Shown piece by piece: positions 13,696 through 15,593 of a DNA stretch of 15,593 nucleotides. The notes beneath the pieces are model-generated. The model was given only the letters and a program-made list of their open reading frames with translations. It did not search any database and had not been told where the DNA came from. A program made the translations under genes and the position numbers. This DNA is from Natronohydrobacter sp. Lineage in GTDB: Bacteria; Pseudomonadota; Alphaproteobacteria; Rhodobacterales; Rhodobacteraceae. Positions within the stretch are counted from its first letter, which is position 1. The number at the start of each line of letters is the position of its first letter. The stretch spans positions 1-15,593 of the forward strand of contig SKSL01000028.1 in assembly GCA_007123015.1 (NCBI GenBank). Reading direction: 5' to 3'.

Positions 13696-14271
13696 CTATC
13701 GCGGCGAGCGCTTGGCAAGGATACGCTGCAAGGTGCGCCGATGCATTGACAGACGCCGCGCAGTCTCGGACACATTGCGGTCGCATTGCTCGAAGACCCG
13801 CTGAATATGTTCCCAGCGCACCCGATCCGCTGACATCGGATTTTCGGGCGGTTCCGGCAAAGTCTCTTCCCCAGTGGCCAGCAAGGCCCGCACGACATCA
13901 TCTGCATCCGCAGGTTTCGAGATGTAATCCGTGGCCCCGATCTTGACCGCAGCCACTGCAGTCGCGATTGCGCCATATCCGGTCAGGACCACAATGCGCG
14001 CATCTGCGCGCGCGGCGCGCAAAGTCTCGACGACGTCCAGCCCGTTGCCATCTTCCAGCCGCAAATCGATCACAGCATAGGCAGGTGGCCGCGCCTTCGC
14101 GATCGCGGTCCCGGCGACGACGGAACCAGCCGTTTCAACTGAAAACCCCCGACGTTCCATCGCACGCGCAAGGCGTTTGAGAAACACATCGTCATCATCA
14201 ACCAGCAACAATGACGGGTCAGGGCCAAGATCGGGCGCAGGGTTTGTATCCATTTGTGCACTCTCTGTCAT
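13696..14271 (-). CDS. regA: Redox response regulator RegA (PrrA/ActR)
   Basis: Global redox-responsive DNA-binding regulator, 191 residues, partner of RegB. The receiver domain (about 20-135) has the acidic pocket D25/D26, phospho-acceptor D69 in AVIDLRLEDGNGL, Thr97 in VLTGYG and Lys119 in SKPAD. A Pro-rich hinge (LPEPPENP) leads to a Fis-type helix-turn-helix (about 150-188, EHIQRVFEQCDRNVSETARRLSMHRRTLQRIL) that is nearly invariant in RegA/PrrA/ActR proteins. The ATG at 14271 has no ribosome-binding site. ATG at 14253 (Met7) has GAGAG seven bases ahead and is a real alternative. It lies 48 bases behind senC, with a candidate promoter of its own in the gap, and is followed after three bases by the lipoprotein gene. 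Confidence 0.96.
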   Translation of the reverse strand: MTESAQMDTNPAPDLGPDPSLLLVDDDDVFLKRLARAMERRGFSVETAGSVVAGTAIAKARPPAYAVIDLRLEDGNGLDVVETLRAARADARIVVLTGYGAIATAVAAVKIGATDYISKPADADDVVRALLATGEETLPEPPENPMSADRVRWEHIQRVFEQCDRNVSETARRLSMHRRTLQRILAKRSPR

Positions 14272-14277
14272 AACCGA

Positions 14278-14306
14278 TAGGTAGAGCGCCAGGTTCCGCA
14301 GGTCAA
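14278..14306 (-). promoter_or_regulatory. Candidate internal promoter of regA
   Basis: On the minus strand TTGACC (14306-14301) and TACCTA (14283-14278) are separated by exactly 17 bp within the 48-bp senC-regA gap. The -35 matches five of six consensus bases; the -10 is weaker. Transcription would start at about the first regA ATG. Confidence 0.45.
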
Positions 14307-14319
14307 TTTGACATTCGTC

Positions 14320-14940
14320 TCAAGCGTTGTTGATGAAACAGGCCAAAGTATCCGCGACCTGCTCTGGTGACTGGTCGCGCCGGATGATGTCGACAAATCC
14401 GTGTTCCGGCAGCAACAGATAGCTGAATGTGGAATGGTCGATCAGAAAGAAGCGCTCATCAGTTTCCTGTTTCGCGAAATACACGCGATAGGCTTGCGCC
14501 GCGGCACGGAGCTGTTCTTCCGTGCCTGTCAGGCCGATCATCTCGGGATGTTGAAAGCGCACGAATTCGGCAAGCGCCTCTTGCGTGTCGCGCTCATGAT
14601 CGACCGAGACGAAGACGGGCGTAACATGCAGACCCCGCTCGGCCAGCAGATCCACGGCCTGCGCATTGCGCGCCGTATCAAGGGGGCAGACATCAGGGCA
14701 GAACGTGTAGCCGAAATACAAAAGCACAGGCCGATCAGCGAAATCGGCCTCGGTCACGACGCGCCCGGTGTGATCCACCAACTCGAACGGACCCCCGATC
14801 GCGCCTGCTCCGCCGGAAATCGATGTGCCCCGACACTGCGCGAAATCCTGACCCTGCTGGCCTTGAAACACCAAAAAGCCCAGTCCGCCCATCAGGGCTG
14901 CTATGAAACCGAGCGCCAAAATCGAATAAAGCCGAATCAT
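14320..14940 (-). CDS. senC: SCO1/SenC/PrrC-family copper protein
   Basis: A 206-residue membrane-anchored thioredoxin-fold protein of the SCO family, known to deliver copper to cytochrome c oxidase and linked to RegB/PrrB signalling in Rhodobacter. An N-terminal uncleaved anchor (about 5-27) positions the domain in the periplasm. The copper ligands are Cys81 and Cys85 (FCPDVCP) and His169 in IDHSTF, all intact. FVSVDHERDT at 110-119 is also family-typical. The start at 14940 was chosen for the GAGGA site seven bases upstream; the frame stays open towards 15183 but that part would overlap regB and lacks coding character. It is divergent from regB and first in the senC-regA-lipoprotein operon. 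Probably under redox control together with regB. Confidence 0.94.
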   Translation of the reverse strand: MIRLYSILALGFIAALMGGLGFLVFQGQQGQDFAQCRGTSISGGAGAIGGPFELVDHTGRVVTEADFADRPVLLYFGYTFCPDVCPLDTARNAQAVDLLAERGLHVTPVFVSVDHERDTQEALAEFVRFQHPEMIGLTGTEEQLRAAAQAYRVYFAKQETDERFFLIDHSTFSYLLLPEHGFVDIIRRDQSPEQVADTLACFINNA

Positions 14941-15057
14941 GCAATGTTCCTCACAGCCGAACGCGGCACCTTGATGCCGCAAGGGTCGCGCCCTAACAAT
15001 CCCAGATAGCGCGACTGTGACAACACGTCCCTGCGTCTGAACCGGAGTGCGGATCCC
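14941..15057. promoter_or_regulatory. Divergent senC/regB control region with RegA-type half-site dyads
   Basis: Within 117 bp there are two inverted repeats. The first is GCGGCA at 14963-14968 against TGCCGC at 14975-14980. The second is GTCGCGC at 14985-14991 against GCGCGAC at 15009-15015. The four blocks fit the GCGRC and GNCGC half-sites that I recall for PrrA/RegA, the first pair at 8-bp spacing. A possible regB promoter, TTGATG (14971-14976) with TAACAA (14994-14999) at 17 bp, would lie over them. The dyads are seen directly; binding is inferred. Confidence 0.5.
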
Positions 15058-15593
15058 ATGACCACACCGACCTTTGGCGAGATTTCGCAAGACCACCGGG
15101 GCGACTGGGTCCGGCTGCGCACGATGACCTATGTGCGCATGGTGGCCCTGAGTGGACAAATCGCGGCCTTGCTGGTGGCGCATTTCTATTTCGAATTGCG
15201 CTTCGAGGTTGCACTGGTCAGCCTTGTCATCGGTGCGGCTGGCCTGTCGATTCTGACCTCGCTCTTGCTGTTTCCGCAGACCAAGCGCTTGTCAGAAGCA
15301 GAAGCGTTTCTGACCTTTCTCTTTGATATCGCGCTGCTGGTCTGCCTGCTATATCTCACGGGCGGGATCACCAACCCCTTCGCGCTGTTGATCATGGCGC
15401 CAGTCGCAGTCTCGGCGATGGCTTTGCGGCCACGCTCGACACTTGTCCTGTCGCTTTTGGCAATAGCCCTGGTGACTTTGATCACCTTCAGCCATCAACC
15501 CCTGCGCTTTGCGGATGGCACAGTGCTGACAGTCCCGCCGCTCTTTGCTTTCGGGTTCTGGGCTGCCATCGTGATCGGCATCCTGTTTCAGGC
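15058..15593 (+). CDS. regB: Redox sensor histidine kinase RegB (PrrB), N-terminal part cut by window edge
   Basis: Membrane sensor kinase that phosphorylates RegA under reducing conditions. Only the first 178 codons are in the window. They comprise a short cytoplasmic tail (1-20) and at least five of the six expected hydrophobic segments (about 25-45, 50-72, 83-101, 108-124, 127-145, then 160-178). The ubiquinone-binding heptapeptide GGITNPF is at 102-108, in LLYLTGGITNPFALLIMAP, and is diagnostic for RegB. The redox cysteine, H-box and ATPase domain lie beyond the edge. The ATG at 15058 has a GGAG ten bases upstream. It is transcribed away from senC-regA, the standard arrangement of this locus. 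Confidence 0.95.
   Translation, partial: MTTPTFGEISQDHRGDWVRLRTMTYVRMVALSGQIAALLVAHFYFELRFEVALVSLVIGAAGLSILTSLLLFPQTKRLSEAEAFLTFLFDIALLVCLLYLTGGITNPFALLIMAPVAVSAMALRPRSTLVLSLLAIALVTLITFSHQPLRFADGTVLTVPPLFAFGFWAAIVIGILFQ

Noticed and set aside
14941..15183. N-terminal extension of SenC up to 15183
   Set aside because: It would run antisense through the start of regB and lacks coding character; the GAGGA site and anchor sequence place the start at 14940.
1..15593. CRISPR arrays, tRNA/rRNA genes, insertion sequences, prophage or defence genes
   Set aside because: I looked for spaced direct repeats, cloverleaf-like segments, transposase or integrase motifs and toxin-antitoxin pairs and found none that hold up.

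Overview
The window is an ordinary chromosomal segment of a GC-rich alphaproteobacterium, almost certainly a member of the Rhodobacteraceae/Roseobacter group. This follows from the regB / senC-regA redox-regulation locus, the glnK-amtB pair, a MJ0042-type zinc-ribbon protein divergent from ftsEX, and a DinB with an N-terminal cysteine knuckle. I recognise these as conserved features of that family from memory; no database search was run.

Layout. Positions 1-1079 (minus) hold ftsE and the start of ftsX, overlapping by 4 bases. Divergent from them is a membrane-anchored zinc-ribbon protein (1275-2141, plus). It converges with a bifunctional class A penicillin-binding protein (2184-4367, minus). 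A 302-bp divergent spacer leads to glnK-amtB (4670-6398, plus), which ends in a clear intrinsic terminator. Convergent to it are dinB (6529-7782, minus) and a long D,D-carboxypeptidase with a C-terminal SPOR-like domain (7840-10035, minus), preceded by a HAD hydrolase (10217-10921, minus). Divergent from the HAD gene is a tight plus-strand cluster of clpS, an RsmC-like methyltransferase and a degenerate SDR protein (11040-13272). The right end is a small lipoprotein gene, regA and senC on minus, and regB on plus, cut by the window edge.

How the genes fit together. Three groups concern the envelope and division (FtsEX, class A PBP, SPOR-tagged carboxypeptidase). One handles nitrogen (GlnK gating AmtB ammonium uptake), and one is the redox two-component system (RegB senses quinone/redox state, SenC is the SCO-type copper protein, RegA the Fis-type response regulator). 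ClpS supplies N-end-rule substrates to ClpAP.

No CRISPR array, prophage, insertion sequence, tRNA/rRNA or defence island is visible, and I see no convincing undescribed multi-gene system. The most interesting signals are: a 29-bp palindrome present twice, both times between convergent genes; two dyads of RegA/PrrA-type half-sites in the regB-senC intergenic region; a putative internal regA promoter that would make the transcript nearly leaderless; an SDR protein lacking the catalytic lysine, translationally coupled to the methyltransferase; and a small lipoprotein directly after regA, where hvrA sits in Rhodobacter.
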